Source: Bryobacteraceae bacterium (lineage in GTDB: Bacteria; Acidobacteriota; Terriglobia; Bryobacterales; Bryobacteraceae). From it: a stretch of DNA of 34,491 nucleotides. The notes beneath the pieces are model-generated. The model was not told the origin of the DNA and did no database searches. It saw only the letters and a list, made by a program, of their open reading frames with translations. Made by a program: the position numbers and the translations under genes. The DNA lies in NCBI GenBank assembly GCA_023511855.1, contig JAIMAR010000011.1, positions 1 through 34,491 of the forward strand, in the 5' to 3' direction. How positions within the stretch are numbered: the first letter of the stretch is position 1; each line of letters begins with the position of its first letter. Below, in pieces: positions 1 through 8,548 of the stretch.

Positions 1-1242
1 GTGGATGTATCCGTATACCGGCGCGGATTCCGGCGCCATCTGGAGCGTGACGGCGTTATCGATCCAGTCGCACATCTGGTAGCTGACCAGCGGGCCGTCG
101 GCGATCGCCGGCGAAAACGAGTAGTGGCCGGGGTACAGGACGGGAAGCTCGAGATGAAAGTCGACGGTGTAAATGTCGCCCGGCTGCATGGCGGGCAGCT
201 CGCAGCCTTCGCGCAGCGCGTTGGTGCCGGCGAAATCGATGCCGAGATGGTTCCGCATGATGAACCCCACGTTTGGCCGGGGGATTGGCTCGCGGGCGCG
301 GACGCTGATCCGCACGACGACGTGCGATTGCGGCTCGAGCACGGCGAGCGGCCGGCCGCTCGGATCCGTCACCGCGATCCCGATCACTTCCGCCCGGCCG
401 TCGCCGTGGCGGTGATCGATGTTGGGAATGTGCTCCACCACCTCCGGAGCGCGCACCGCTTGAGAGGAAGGTGCGGGCGCCGAAACCCTGTGCTGATGAA
501 CATAGGCCGAGTCCTTCTCCGACATGGCCGCCATGAAACGCTCCACCACCTTGTCCGTCCGCCCCAACTCCCGGACCTGACCTTGATCGAGCCACAGGGT
601 CCGGTCCCCCAGAGCTTTGACCTCCGGAATGGAGTGCGAGACGAAAAGAATGGTGACGCCGCGCGAACGCAATTCGTGGACCTTGCGCATGCACCGCTGG
701 CGGAAGTAGATGTCGCCGACGGCCAGCGCCTCGTCGACTAGCAGGATTTCGGGGTCGACGTGAATGGCGACGGCAAAGGCCAGGCGCACGGCCATACCGC
801 TGGAGTAGGTCTTGACGGGCTGGTCCATGAAGCTGCCGATCTCGGCGAAGTCGGCGATGTCGCGGAAACGGCGGTCGATCTCGGCCTTTGAAAAGCCTAA
901 GATGGCGGCGTTCAAGTAGACGTTGTCGCGGCCGGTGAATTCGGGGTTGAATCCGGAACCTAGCTCGAGTAGGGCCGAGACCCGGCCGTTCACTTGCACT
1001 TGGCCGGAAGTGGGGGCGAGAATGCCCGCGACGATTTGCAGCAACGTGCTCTTTCCCGAGCCGTTCTCTCCGATGATGCAGAAGGTTTCCCCCCTCCGCA
1101 CTTCGAAGCTGACATCGCGCAAGGCCCAGAAATCCCGCCGGTACTGACGGCGGTTGAGAGTGAGAAGCTCCTTCAGCCTGTCCCCAGGCGAATCATAGAT
1201 GGGGTAGCTTTTGGAGACTCCTTGGAACTCGACGGAATACAC
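1..1242 (-). CDS. wzt: ABC transporter ATPase for polysaccharide export, Wzt-like (3' end cut by window)
   Basis: The minus strand reads open from a GTG at 1242 to base 1 (414 codons). An in-frame stop at 1257-1255 makes this GTG the only reasonable start. Residues 1-240 are a complete ABC ATPase: Walker A GENGSGKST at 58-66, signature TYSSGM at 145-150, Walker B ILLVDEA at 166-172, and the H-loop SHS at 202-204. This is the polysaccharide/teichoic acid export subfamily. Residues from about 250 on form a separate beta-rich domain like the Wzt C-terminal domain, which in O9a-type systems binds the finished glycan. The reading ends at ...VYGYIH, close to where such proteins stop, so only a few residues are probably missing. 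The permease (Wzm) is not in the window and may lie beyond base 1. In the family, the protein powers export of undecaprenyl-linked polysaccharide across the inner membrane. Confidence 0.9.
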   Translation of the reverse strand, partial: MYSVEFQGVSKSYPIYDSPGDRLKELLTLNRRQYRRDFWALRDVSFEVRRGETFCIIGENGSGKSTLLQIVAGILAPTSGQVQVNGRVSALLELGSGFNPEFTGRDNVYLNAAILGFSKAEIDRRFRDIADFAEIGSFMDQPVKTYSSGMAVRLAFAVAIHVDPEILLVDEALAVGDIYFRQRCMRKVHELRSRGVTILFVSHSIPEVKALGDRTLWLDQGQVRELGRTDKVVERFMAAMSEKDSAYVHQHRVSAPAPSSQAVRAPEVVEHIPNIDHRHGDGRAEVIGIAVTDPSGRPLAVLEPQSHVVVRISVRAREPIPRPNVGFIMRNHLGIDFAGTNALREGCELPAMQPGDIYTVDFHLELPVLYPGHYSFSPAIADGPLVSYQMCDWIDNAVTLQMAPESAPVYGYIH

Positions 1243-1523
1243 GCGGCTGCCTGCTCAAAAGACCAGAAACACTTCGAATGTAATCAACGGGTGGGGGGAC
1301 TGTCAAACACAGGCGCAAGAACTGCGAAGGGCGGCCGCTGAACCTCTCTGCCGTCCCCTGCCGCGCCGGTCAATCCCGCTCGCGGGGGCTCTCGGCTGTC
1401 TCGCTTCCTTATTGCGGTGCTTCTGCCGCTGCGCCTGCGGCCCAACGGGCCGGTCCTCGGCGCTCTAAGCTTGCAGCCTGGCAATCAGAGGGTCCAGTAG
1501 CCGCCCTCTCATGTGGACGTTCT

Positions 1524-1580
1524 CTATGGACTTCCTCCTTTATGTTTGCTATCTCCCAAAACCTCAGGAGACTCGCTCAT
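1524..1580 (-). CDS. Possible 18-residue leader peptide upstream of wzt-like gene
   Basis: An ATG at 1580 opens a frame of 18 codons (MSESPEVLGDSKHKGGSP) ending in TAG at 1526-1524. A near-perfect Shine-Dalgarno AAGGAGG lies at 1591-1585, 4 bases before the ATG, which is stronger than those of most genes in this window. It lies inside the long leader between the candidate promoter and the wzt-like GTG. A second AAAGGAGG follows at 1540-1534, but no start codon sits at a normal distance from it. The peptide is polar and resembles nothing I recognise. It could be a translated leader, or a chance frame after a purine-rich stretch. Confidence 0.25.
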   Translation of the reverse strand: MSESPEVLGDSKHKGGSP

Positions 1581-1603
1581 GGCCCCTCCTTGCCGGAGGA
1601 ACC

Positions 1604-1618
1604 GGAAACCACGTTTCC
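1604..1618. promoter_or_regulatory. Operator-like inverted repeat
   Basis: GGAAAC-CAC-GTTTCC is a perfect 6-base inverted repeat with a 3-base spacer. It begins 6 bases downstream of the candidate -10 box (1630-1625, minus strand), so it covers the predicted transcription start, a classic repressor position. No regulator for it can be named from the sequence. Confidence 0.35.
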
Positions 1619-1624
1619 ACCTTT

Positions 1625-1653
1625 AATATGAAGCCGAGTTGCGAATTTGTCAA
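1625..1653 (-). promoter_or_regulatory. Sigma-70-like promoter of the wzt-like gene
   Basis: On the minus strand a perfect -35 TTGACA (1653-1648) is followed by a 17-base spacer and CATATT (1630-1625), which matches TATAAT at four of six positions. The predicted start is near 1618, giving a leader of about 375 nt before the GTG at 1242. Confidence 0.5.
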
Positions 1654-1758
1654 GAGATGAATTCGCCTTACTTCTCTCTAGGGTGAGGCACACCTCGGCG
1701 GTTCGGACCGGCACACCATACTGCGGCGTAAACGCTCCGCGGCGGGATACACTGGAAG

Positions 1759-2367
1759 GTGATCCGCACGATTATCTTCGACCTCGGAAAAGTCCTCATC
1801 CCCTTTGACTGGCAGCGGGGTTACCAGGCCCTCGCGGCCTACAGCCCTTACCCGCCCGAGGAGATCCGGGCGCGCATCAAGGCGACCAACCTCTTTGACA
1901 GCTTTGAGCGGGGCAAGATGCAGCCGGAGGAGGTCGCCAGAAAGATCACGGAAATGCTCCACTTGAACGGGCTGAGCTTCCCGCAGTTCCGCGAAGTCTG
2001 GAGCAGCATCTTTTTGCCCGAAACGCTTCTGCCCGACGAGATGCTGGGCGGGTTGCATCAAGGGCACCGGCTTCTGTTGCTTTCCAATACGGACGCGATT
2101 CACTACGCGTGGGTCGCCGAGAAGTATCCCATCCTGCGGCATTTCGACGGGGCGGTGCTGTCCTTTGAGGTGGGGAGCCGTAAGCCCGAGCCGGCCATTT
2201 ATCAGGCGGCCATCGAGCGGGCGGGTTGCGCCCCTGGGGAGATTTTTTTCACCGACGATCTGGAAGCCAACGTCGAAGGAGCGCGGCGTATGGGCATCGA
2301 CGCCGTGACCTTTCAGAACCGCGAGCAATTGGAGCAGGAGTTGCACGCGCGCGGAGTTCGTTGGTAA
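1759..2367 (+). CDS. HAD-superfamily phosphatase, YihX-like
   Basis: A 202-residue HAD subfamily IA hydrolase from a GTG start. Motif I is FDLGKVL at 7-13, carrying the nucleophile Asp8 but glycine where many HADs have the second aspartate; FDLG is normal for the YihX-like branch. Motif II is SNTD at 109-112, motif III Lys142 (GSRKPEP), and motif IV TDDLEANVEGA from 165. E. coli YihX is an alpha-D-glucose-1-phosphate phosphatase; the substrate here is not shown by sequence. The gene stands alone, divergent from the wzt-like gene and convergent with the BlaI-type gene 19 bases downstream. The GTG is nearly abutted by a purine stretch (GGAAG), so the ribosome site is poorly spaced. Confidence 0.88.
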   Translation: MIRTIIFDLGKVLIPFDWQRGYQALAAYSPYPPEEIRARIKATNLFDSFERGKMQPEEVARKITEMLHLNGLSFPQFREVWSSIFLPETLLPDEMLGGLHQGHRLLLLSNTDAIHYAWVAEKYPILRHFDGAVLSFEVGSRKPEPAIYQAAIERAGCAPGEIFFTDDLEANVEGARRMGIDAVTFQNREQLEQELHARGVRW

Positions 2368-2373
2368 AGCTCA

Positions 2374-2388
2374 AAGCGCCCGGCGCTT
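2374..2388. terminator. Hairpin between convergent HAD and BlaI-type genes
   Basis: AAGCGC-CCG-GCGCTT is a perfect 6-base stem with a 3-base loop in the short gap between the two stop codons. It overlaps the stop of the minus-strand gene. On the minus strand the stem ends in TTT, so it may act weakly as a terminator, but there is no long U-tract on either strand. Confidence 0.4.
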
Positions 2389-2776
2389 ACAGCAAGCTCG
2401 TGTCCAGCCCGTTCGGTGGGGTTTCCGCAGGAGTCCCGGCTCCCGTCTCTGGTTCTTGTTGGAGGAAAACCAGGAGTTTCTCGGGCGATCCGTCGAAAAG
2501 CGTGTCTACCAAATCTTTGACCGCCAGTGAACGCACGGTGTCTTGCCCCAGCAGGGGCGAGTACAGGAACATGCGACCTCTCTTGCGGCGGACAGCCCCG
2601 CCTTTGCGAACCAGGCGGTCCAATAAGGTCATCACCGTCGTATACGCCAGGGGCCTGGCGGGGGCCAAATCGTCCCGAACCTGTCTTACGCTGGCCTCCC
2701 CAAGCCGCCAAAGGGATTTAAGACACTCCAGCTCTAACGGCGGCGGAACCGGCCGGGGAGGCGCCGGACGCCGCAT
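2387..2776 (-). CDS. BlaI/MecI/CopY-family transcriptional regulator
   Basis: A 129-residue winged-helix protein. The ATG at 2776-2774 shares its A with the TAA of the upstream gene (TAATG), implying translational coupling. The N-terminal half carries the BlaI pattern: a helix LELECLKSLW at 14-23, then VRQVRDDL, then the recognition helix LAYTTVMTLLDRL at 43-55, followed by a basic wing (VRRKRGRMF). The C-terminal helices resemble the dimerisation part. BlaI proteins repress target genes and are usually released by cleavage by a membrane M56 peptidase (BlaR1/MecR1). No such partner lies nearby, and the gene ends an operon of DNA-repair and envelope genes. The residues after 108 are a proline- and glycine-rich tail with no evident fold. 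Confidence 0.82.
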   Translation of the reverse strand: MRRPAPPRPVPPPLELECLKSLWRLGEASVRQVRDDLAPARPLAYTTVMTLLDRLVRKGGAVRRKRGRMFLYSPLLGQDTVRSLAVKDLVDTLFDGSPEKLLVFLQQEPETGAGTPAETPPNGLDTSLL

Positions 2777-3873
2777 TAGCCCTCCTGGGCCGGCCCGGGG
2801 CCCTGCAAGGCGCTCAGGAGCTTCTCGCCGAACGCCGTGGTTCGTTTCGGTGGGCTCGCCGGAGCAGCCTTCGCTGTGGGTGGAGCTTGGGGCGCCGGAG
2901 ACTCCGGCCGCCCGTTTTCCAGATACCGGTTCATCTTGAGCACGCTGCGTTCCAGGGGAGCGCTGAAGCCGGTCCATTCTCCCTCCAATTGCTTGTCCCG
3001 CGCAACCAGCGAATGCATGCAGCCCATCTTGGCGTCCAGGTCGTCCAGAGCGTGCAACACCAGCGCCTCGGGGAACATCGGCTCCTTCGGGGAGCCGAAT
3101 TCCAAATGCCCGTGATGGCTCAGGATCATGTGTTCCAGCAAGGTGCGCAGCTTGGGGGGAAAATCGGGCAGGCAGCGGAGCTTTTCGTCCAGCATCCGCA
3201 GGCCAAGTGCGATGTGGCCTAGAAGCTGGCCCTCGGTGGTGTAGCTGATGCTCCGGCTGTAGTCGAGCTCATAGATCTTGCCGATGTCGTGCAACAAGGC
3301 GCCCGCCAGCAGCAGATCCAGGTCCAGATCCTTGTAGTGGGAGGCGGCGAACCGGCACAAAGCGCACAGCGAAAGCGCGTGTTCCAAAAGCCCGCCAAGA
3401 TAAGCATGGTGCACGCTCTTCGCTGCCGGCGCCTTCCGGTACAGCGCGGCGATCTGCTCGTCTCCAAAGACCGACTCGAGCAGGGCGCGCAAGTGGCGGT
3501 TTTGCATGCCGCCGACGATGCTCCGCAGCTCGGCGAACATCTCCTCCGGATCCCGGGCCGAAACCGGGAAGAAGTCCTCCAGCTCGACGTCCGATTCGCT
3601 CAGCCGCTGCACCTTATGGATGGTGAACTGAGGCCGGTTTTGATAGACAATCAGCTGTCCTTTGACCCGCACGAAATCGTCGCGGTCAAAGGTGTCCATG
3701 ACCTCGGCCACGTTTTCCCACATCTTGGCATCTAGCTCGCCGGTGCGGTCCCCTAGCACCAGCGAAAGGTACGGCTCGCCGGTTTTCTTCTGGCGGACCT
3801 CTTTGGAGTGAACCAGGAAGGTGGCGGTGACAGGCTGATTCAGAGGCAGATCGCTGGCGTAAAGAGATTTCAT
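2776..3873 (-). CDS. OB-fold plus HD-domain 3'-5' exoribonuclease, YhaM-like
   Basis: 365 residues. Residues 12-92 read as an OB-fold nucleic-acid-binding domain (TATFLVHSKEVRQKKTG..., DAKMW, KGQLIVYQNRPQF). A metal-dependent HD domain follows: His165 in LLEH, the HD pair at 195-196 in ALLHDIGKI, His220, SHHGHLEFGSP from 252, and DDLDAKM from 277. This order and spacing match YhaM/CBF1, a 3'-5' exoribonuclease of Firmicutes also found widely elsewhere. The last 50 residues are a Pro/Ala-rich linker and a short helix. It starts 15 bases after the SurA-like gene and overlaps the BlaI-type gene by one base. Activity on RNA is inferred from the family; an HD phosphohydrolase with another nucleic-acid substrate remains possible. 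Confidence 0.85.
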   Translation of the reverse strand: MKSLYASDLPLNQPVTATFLVHSKEVRQKKTGEPYLSLVLGDRTGELDAKMWENVAEVMDTFDRDDFVRVKGQLIVYQNRPQFTIHKVQRLSESDVELEDFFPVSARDPEEMFAELRSIVGGMQNRHLRALLESVFGDEQIAALYRKAPAAKSVHHAYLGGLLEHALSLCALCRFAASHYKDLDLDLLLAGALLHDIGKIYELDYSRSISYTTEGQLLGHIALGLRMLDEKLRCLPDFPPKLRTLLEHMILSHHGHLEFGSPKEPMFPEALVLHALDDLDAKMGCMHSLVARDKQLEGEWTGFSAPLERSVLKMNRYLENGRPESPAPQAPPTAKAAPASPPKRTTAFGEKLLSALQGPGPAQEG

Positions 3874-3888
3874 TCCTTTGGAGAGATT

Positions 3889-5040
3889 TTAGCGAGAAGC
3901 GCTGGTGGATGTGTCGCTGGTTCTGGTCCCGGGCACGGGTACGAGCCAAAGCAGGCGCTTGCGCCGAACCTGAGCGGCCACTTCTTCGCGGGTGACCGTC
4001 TCGGGCTTGAGCTGCGCCGGATCCATCCAGCGAGTGTCCTTCCCCGGCGCGGCCCCGGTGTCCACATATCCTTCGCGGATCTCCAGAAACGCGGCAAGGC
4101 GCAGATTCGTGAGATATGGCCTGGCTGCGGCCTGGAAACGCGGCTCCCAAAGCCGGGCGTTGATCTCATTCTCGACCTCCTCAAAGGAAGCCAGCCCGGC
4201 CCGGTGTTTCTCATCAATCCGCAGAATCTGTATGGCCCCGGGAATCCGGATTGGGTCGGACACGTATCCCCGGTCATGCTGCTTCACCATTTCGGCGATG
4301 TCCGCGCGAAGCTCGGAAATCCGTAAAGAGGGCAATCGGCCCTGATTCTCGGCCGCCTGGGGATCCTCCGAGGCCTCCTTCACCAAATCGCTGAATCTTT
4401 CTCCCTGGCGGGCGCGCTCGACAATCGAACGGGCCTTCTTCTCGAGCGCTTCGATTTCCTGCTCGGTCTTCCCCGCGGTGGAGAACAGGATCTGACTCAG
4501 AAATACCCGGTCCTCGCGGATGAACTCGTCCTTGTGTTCCTCGTAGTACTTCTGCGCATCCGCGCGCGACACCACAATCTTGGAGCCGATCTCCTGCTGC
4601 ATCAGCCGCTGCGTCATGAGGTATTCGCGCATCTGCTGGCGAAAGTCCTCATAGGGCATGCCTGTTTCGCGGGCCACCAAAGCCTGAAACTCCTCGGGAT
4701 TCAAAATCTTGGCCTGCCGCTGCATCTCCGCCAGCTGTTTGGTGAGCTCGCTCTCCACGCTGATGCCGGCTTCTTTGGCCTTTTGCACCAACAGCAGATG
4801 GTCGATGCGGTCACGCAGCAAGTGCGGGACTCGCTCGGCCATCGCCTGCTCCAGTTGCGCCCCGCTCAAGCCCTGCTGGCGCAGACTTGCCTCCAGCTCC
4901 CGGCGGCTGCGCTCCAGATCTCCGCGGGTGACGATGTCGCCGTTGACCTTGGCGATGATCTGCTCCACGATGCGGACATCGGCCGCCGGAGCCGCCCAAG
5001 CGAACAAGGTCAGGCAAAAGATGCTAACCCGCACGTTCAT
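3889..5040 (-). CDS. surA: Periplasmic peptidyl-prolyl isomerase, SurA-like
   Basis: 383 residues from an ATG at 5040. A signal peptide fits residues 1-20 (hydrophobic core VSIFCLTLFAWAAPAA, cut before DVRIVEQ). Residues 24-160 are the helical SurA N-terminal region (IIAKVNGDIVTRGDLERSRR, ending MREYLMTQRLMQQEI). One PpiC-type rotamase domain spans about 176-278 (REDRVFLSQILF ... ISELRADIAEMV ... QILRIDEKHRAG). E. coli SurA has two rotamase domains; this protein has one, as in many non-proteobacterial homologues. Residues 280-383 hold a C-terminal helix and a basic, Ser/Thr-rich tail. SurA chaperones outer-membrane proteins in the periplasm. The gene lies 46 bases after mfd and 15 before the HD gene, so it reads as operonic. 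Confidence 0.86.
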   Translation of the reverse strand: MNVRVSIFCLTLFAWAAPAADVRIVEQIIAKVNGDIVTRGDLERSRRELEASLRQQGLSGAQLEQAMAERVPHLLRDRIDHLLLVQKAKEAGISVESELTKQLAEMQRQAKILNPEEFQALVARETGMPYEDFRQQMREYLMTQRLMQQEIGSKIVVSRADAQKYYEEHKDEFIREDRVFLSQILFSTAGKTEQEIEALEKKARSIVERARQGERFSDLVKEASEDPQAAENQGRLPSLRISELRADIAEMVKQHDRGYVSDPIRIPGAIQILRIDEKHRAGLASFEEVENEINARLWEPRFQAAARPYLTNLRLAAFLEIREGYVDTGAAPGKDTRWMDPAQLKPETVTREEVAAQVRRKRLLWLVPVPGTRTSDTSTSASR

Positions 5041-5086
5041 ACTTTTATTGTAACGAGCGGACCGCCCCCCATGCCCGCCGGCTGCT

Positions 5087-8000
5087 TCAAGCCGCCTTCA
5101 ACTGCTCCAGGCACACCCTCAGGCTCGCCATCACCTGCGGCGCGCCGCTCCCATCGACAGGCAGCCGCAAAACCCCGGCCGGTGTGAACTGCGCCCCGGG
5201 TGTACGGCGGAGCAGATCCATCAAACCCCCGGGAGAGACCGGCGCGCCGGGATGAAACTTCAGATTCAGAAAACCCTGCCTGCGCTCAACCGATTCGATG
5301 CCCAGCGATTCGGCGGCGGACTTCAACAGGCTGAATTCGGCCAAGTACTGCACGGCTTGCGGCGGTGGACCGTAGCGGTCCTCCAATTCGGCCAGGATCT
5401 GCTCGGCCTGCTCGCGCGTCGAGGCTTCCGCCAGCCGACGATAAACCCGCAGGCGCTGGTGCTCCTCGGAAATGTAGTCCGCCGGGATCCGTAAATCCAA
5501 CCCGAGATTCAGACTGGCCCGGACTTCCGGACGGATGGGCTCGCCCCGCAGCTCCTGCACCGTCTCCTCCAGCAACTTCACATACATGTCAAAACCGACC
5601 GCGTTGATGTGGCCGTGCTGTTCACCTCCCAGCAGGTTGCCCGCTCCTCTTAGCTCCAAGTCCAGCGCGGCGATCTTAAAACCCGCACCCAGTTCGCTGA
5701 ACTCTTTTAAGGCCGCCAAGCGCTTCCGGGCGGTCTCGCTCAGTTCCGTGCCGGCCGGAACCAGCAGGTAGGCGTAAGCGCGCCGGTTGGATCTTCCGAC
5801 GCGGCCGCGCAGTTGGTAAAGCTCTGATAGGCCATAGTTTTGTGCGTTTTCTATAATTATCGTATTAGCCAGCGGTATATCCAGCCCATTTTCGATAATC
5901 GTAGTGCATAGCAGCAGGTCGCACTCGTGCCGCATGAAGGCCAGCATCACCCGCTCCAACTCGGTCTCGCTCATCTGGCCATGGCCGACCCGGATCCGGC
6001 ATTGCGGAACCAGCTGCTGGATCTCGGCGGCGCGGCTCCAAATCGTATCCACTCGGTTGTGTACGAAGTACACTTGCCCTCCCCGGCTCAATTCCTGCTC
6101 GATGGCGGCGCGAATCAGGGCTGGATCGAAGCGCGCGACGACGGTGTGGATCGCTAAGCGGTCCTTGGGGGGCGTCTCGATGACCGACATGTCGCGCAGC
6201 CCCACCAAGGACATGTGAAGCGTGCGCGGAATGGGAGTGGCGGTCATGGTGAGCACATCCACGTTCTTTTTGAGCTGCTTGAGCCGCTCTTTGTGCGAGA
6301 CCCCGAAGCGCTGTTCTTCGTCCACGATCAGCAAGCCGAGGTCGGCGAACTGAACGTCTTTCGATAGCAGCCGATGCGTGCCGATCAGGATGTCGACCTT
6401 GCCGGCGGCCAAATCCTCGAGGATCGCCGCCCGTTGCTTGGCCGGCACAAAGCGGCTCAGCATCTCCACGCGGACCGGAAAGGGAGCAAAGCGGCGGCGG
6501 AACGTCTCGAAGTGCTGGAAGGCCAGGACGGTGGTCGGCGCCAGCACCGCGACCTGCCGGCCGTCGCCCAGCGCCTTGAAGGCGGCGCGCATGGCGACCT
6601 CGGTTTTGCCGAAGCCGACGTCCCCGCACAGCAGGCGGTCCATGGGCTGATCGCTTTCCATGTCGCGTTTAATGTCGCGGATGGCGTTGAGTTGATCGGG
6701 CGTCTCGGTAAACTCGAACGCGTCCTCGAACTCCCGCTGCCAGTTGCTGTCGGGGGAAAAGCGGAATCCCTGAGCGAGCTTCCTTTCCGCATAGAGTTTT
6801 AGAAGCTCCTCGGCCATGTCCCGCATCCGGGCCTTGACGCGTTTTTTCGTACGCTCCCAGGTGACGCCGCCCAGCTTGTCGAGCGGCGGCGCTCCGTCGC
6901 CAGACCCGCGGAACCGCTGGACCAAGTCCATCCGGGTGAGCGGGACATAGAGTTTGGCGCCGCCGGCGTACTCGAGCAGCAAGTATTCGCCGGCGCCTTC
7001 TCCCTGGGCGATCTCCCGCAGGCCGAGGAACCGGCCGATGCCGTGTTGGGAATGAACCACCAGGTCGCCCGGCTTCAAGTCCGCAAGGTCGGCAGAAAAG
7101 GCCCCCAGCGGGCGCTCCGCCGGACGAGCCACGAACTCGGAGGCCTCAAAAAGGTCTTCCCACCCGAAGATGGCCAGCGCCGGATCGGAGAGAACCGTGC
7201 CGTGCCGGATCCGGCCTTTGGCCAGGAAGACGCCTGCGGGCCCCCTTCCCTGCCAGGCGCGGCTGGCCAAATACCCGGACGAAGTTCCCTCCCCCTCGGA
7301 GCCGATTTGGAACGGGATGGAATACTCCTGGAAAATGTCGGCTAGCCTCTCCAGTTCCCCGCGCGCCGGGGCGAAAAACACGGCCCGCCCCCCGCGCTCG
7401 ATGAAGTTCCTCACTTCCGCTGCCGCCACGCGCATGTTGCCGCGGAAGCGCATCGAGGGTCGGGTCGAGATCTCCAACGACTCGGCCGGCGCGTCCAGAG
7501 CCAGTTCGGCCAGGAAGATCTGCGGAGCGTGCTCGAATTCCTGTTGCAACTCATCCCAGCGGAGGAACAAGCCTTCGGGAGGACACATCTGGGCGGAGCC
7601 TTCTTGCTCCAACCGCTCCCACAACTTGTAGGCGGCCGTAACCAGGCGCTGCGGCTCAAGCCACAGGGTGACCGCAGACCTCTGGAAAGATGCCAGCGAG
7701 GCGGTGCGGGGCCGTACCATCGGCGTCCAGAACTCCCACCCGGGAAACTCCGCCTCCTCTCCAACAGCCGCCGGGCGGCCGGCCAATTCCCGGATCTCGG
7801 CAAGCAAAGCCGGCGTCTTGGGAAACTCCAGCATGGGCAGCAGCGTGCATTGATCGGTCTTGACCACTGAGCGCTGAGTGGAGACGTCAAACAGTCGGAT
7901 CGACTCCACCAGGTCGCCCAGAAACTCGATCCGCACTGGCCGTGGCGATTCCGGGCTGAAGACATCCAGGATGCCGCCGCGGATGCAGTACTCCCCCACC

Positions 8001-8548
8001 ATCTCCACCGGGTCGCGGCGCTGGTAGCCGATGGAGGCTAAGTGCCGCGCCACCTCTTCGAAGGGGACCTCCTCGCCCACCTGAAGAGAGAGAGCCAGTT
8101 GCCGGTAGTAGTCCGGCTCCTCGGTCCGAACCATTGCGGCCCGGATGGGCACGATGGTGAGCGGCGCCTGGGATGCGGCCAGGCGCCAAAACGCCACGGC
8201 GCGCTGCTGGCTGACGGCGCTGTGCGGCGACAGCCCTTGGTGGGGAAGAACGTCCCACTCCGGCAACAGTTGGGGCCGAACGGCGCCCGAAGCACCCGCC
8301 AGCACGTTAAAAAAGGCGGTGGCGCTTTCCAGCAGGGATTCCGCCTCCGCCTGGGTGGCCGCCAGCACATACAGGGGCCTGCCGCTGAACTGGTGGAGGA
8401 GAGCGGCGTACAGAGCCGCCGCGGTGGGAGTCAGTCCCACCAGCCAGAGTTGGGGCGCGGTTTGGGTCTCGATGCGGCGTAGTAGGTGCTGAAAAGAGGG
8501 ATGGCGGGCGGTGGCCGCCAGCAAGTCGCGAAACTCCGGATGGGTCAA
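5087..8548 (-). CDS. mfd: Transcription-repair coupling factor Mfd
   Basis: 1153 residues, the usual Mfd length (about 1150). Residues 1-340 are the UvrB-like region that recruits UvrA. The CarD/RID-type RNA-polymerase-binding domain starts near 490 ([17 protein letters not shown]). The SF2 translocase has Walker [10 protein letters not shown] near 641-649, DEEQ near 743, and motif [16 protein letters not shown] near 910. The C-terminal TRCF domain follows to about 1110. Mfd removes stalled RNA polymerase at template lesions and brings in UvrA. It starts with TTG at 8548, overlapping the TGA of rfaE2 by four bases (TTGA), so translation is likely coupled. No domain or key motif appears missing. 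Confidence 0.97.
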   Translation of the reverse strand: MTHPEFRDLLAATARHPSFQHLLRRIETQTAPQLWLVGLTPTAAALYAALLHQFSGRPLYVLAATQAEAESLLESATAFFNVLAGASGAVRPQLLPEWDVLPHQGLSPHSAVSQQRAVAFWRLAASQAPLTIVPIRAAMVRTEEPDYYRQLALSLQVGEEVPFEEVARHLASIGYQRRDPVEMVGEYCIRGGILDVFSPESPRPVRIEFLGDLVESIRLFDVSTQRSVVKTDQCTLLPMLEFPKTPALLAEIRELAGRPAAVGEEAEFPGWEFWTPMVRPRTASLASFQRSAVTLWLEPQRLVTAAYKLWERLEQEGSAQMCPPEGLFLRWDELQQEFEHAPQIFLAELALDAPAESLEISTRPSMRFRGNMRVAAAEVRNFIERGGRAVFFAPARGELERLADIFQEYSIPFQIGSEGEGTSSGYLASRAWQGRGPAGVFLAKGRIRHGTVLSDPALAIFGWEDLFEASEFVARPAERPLGAFSADLADLKPGDLVVHSQHGIGRFLGLREIAQGEGAGEYLLLEYAGGAKLYVPLTRMDLVQRFRGSGDGAPPLDKLGGVTWERTKKRVKARMRDMAEELLKLYAERKLAQGFRFSPDSNWQREFEDAFEFTETPDQLNAIRDIKRDMESDQPMDRLLCGDVGFGKTEVAMRAAFKALGDGRQVAVLAPTTVLAFQHFETFRRRFAPFPVRVEMLSRFVPAKQRAAILEDLAAGKVDILIGTHRLLSKDVQFADLGLLIVDEEQRFGVSHKERLKQLKKNVDVLTMTATPIPRTLHMSLVGLRDMSVIETPPKDRLAIHTVVARFDPALIRAAIEQELSRGGQVYFVHNRVDTIWSRAAEIQQLVPQCRIRVGHGQMSETELERVMLAFMRHECDLLLCTTIIENGLDIPLANTIIIENAQNYGLSELYQLRGRVGRSNRRAYAYLLVPAGTELSETARKRLAALKEFSELGAGFKIAALDLELRGAGNLLGGEQHGHINAVGFDMYVKLLEETVQELRGEPIRPEVRASLNLGLDLRIPADYISEEHQRLRVYRRLAEASTREQAEQILAELEDRYGPPPQAVQYLAEFSLLKSAAESLGIESVERRQGFLNLKFHPGAPVSPGGLMDLLRRTPGAQFTPAGVLRLPVDGSGAPQVMASLRVCLEQLKAA

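Larger units (their letters stand above)
1243..1758. other. Intergenic region between divergent wzt-like and HAD genes
   Basis: These 516 bases hold no convincing standard gene. On the minus strand they carry a promoter (1653-1625), an inverted repeat over the predicted transcription start (1604-1618), and a short leader reading frame with a strong Shine-Dalgarno sequence (1591-1524). The transcript leader before the wzt-like start would be about 375 nt. Longer open frames here lack ribosome sites and look like chance. Confidence 0.6.

Noticed and set aside
1-741. Plus-strand open frame at the left edge
   Set aside because: Its antisense strand encodes the Wzt-like C-terminal domain with full ABC motifs upstream in the same frame; the plus-strand protein is an antisense shadow.
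1284-1484. 66-codon minus-strand frame in the wzt leader
   Set aside because: No Shine-Dalgarno, Arg/Pro-rich composition, and it lies in the leader between the promoter and wzt; not supported as a gene.
3889-5040. Second rotamase domain of SurA
   Set aside because: Looked for between residues 280 and 383 but only helical and basic tail sequence is present; one PpiC domain is common outside Proteobacteria.
5041-5086. TACAAT box just before the SurA-like gene
   Set aside because: It has no matching -35 at normal spacing and would give a leaderless transcript; operon read-through from mfd is simpler.
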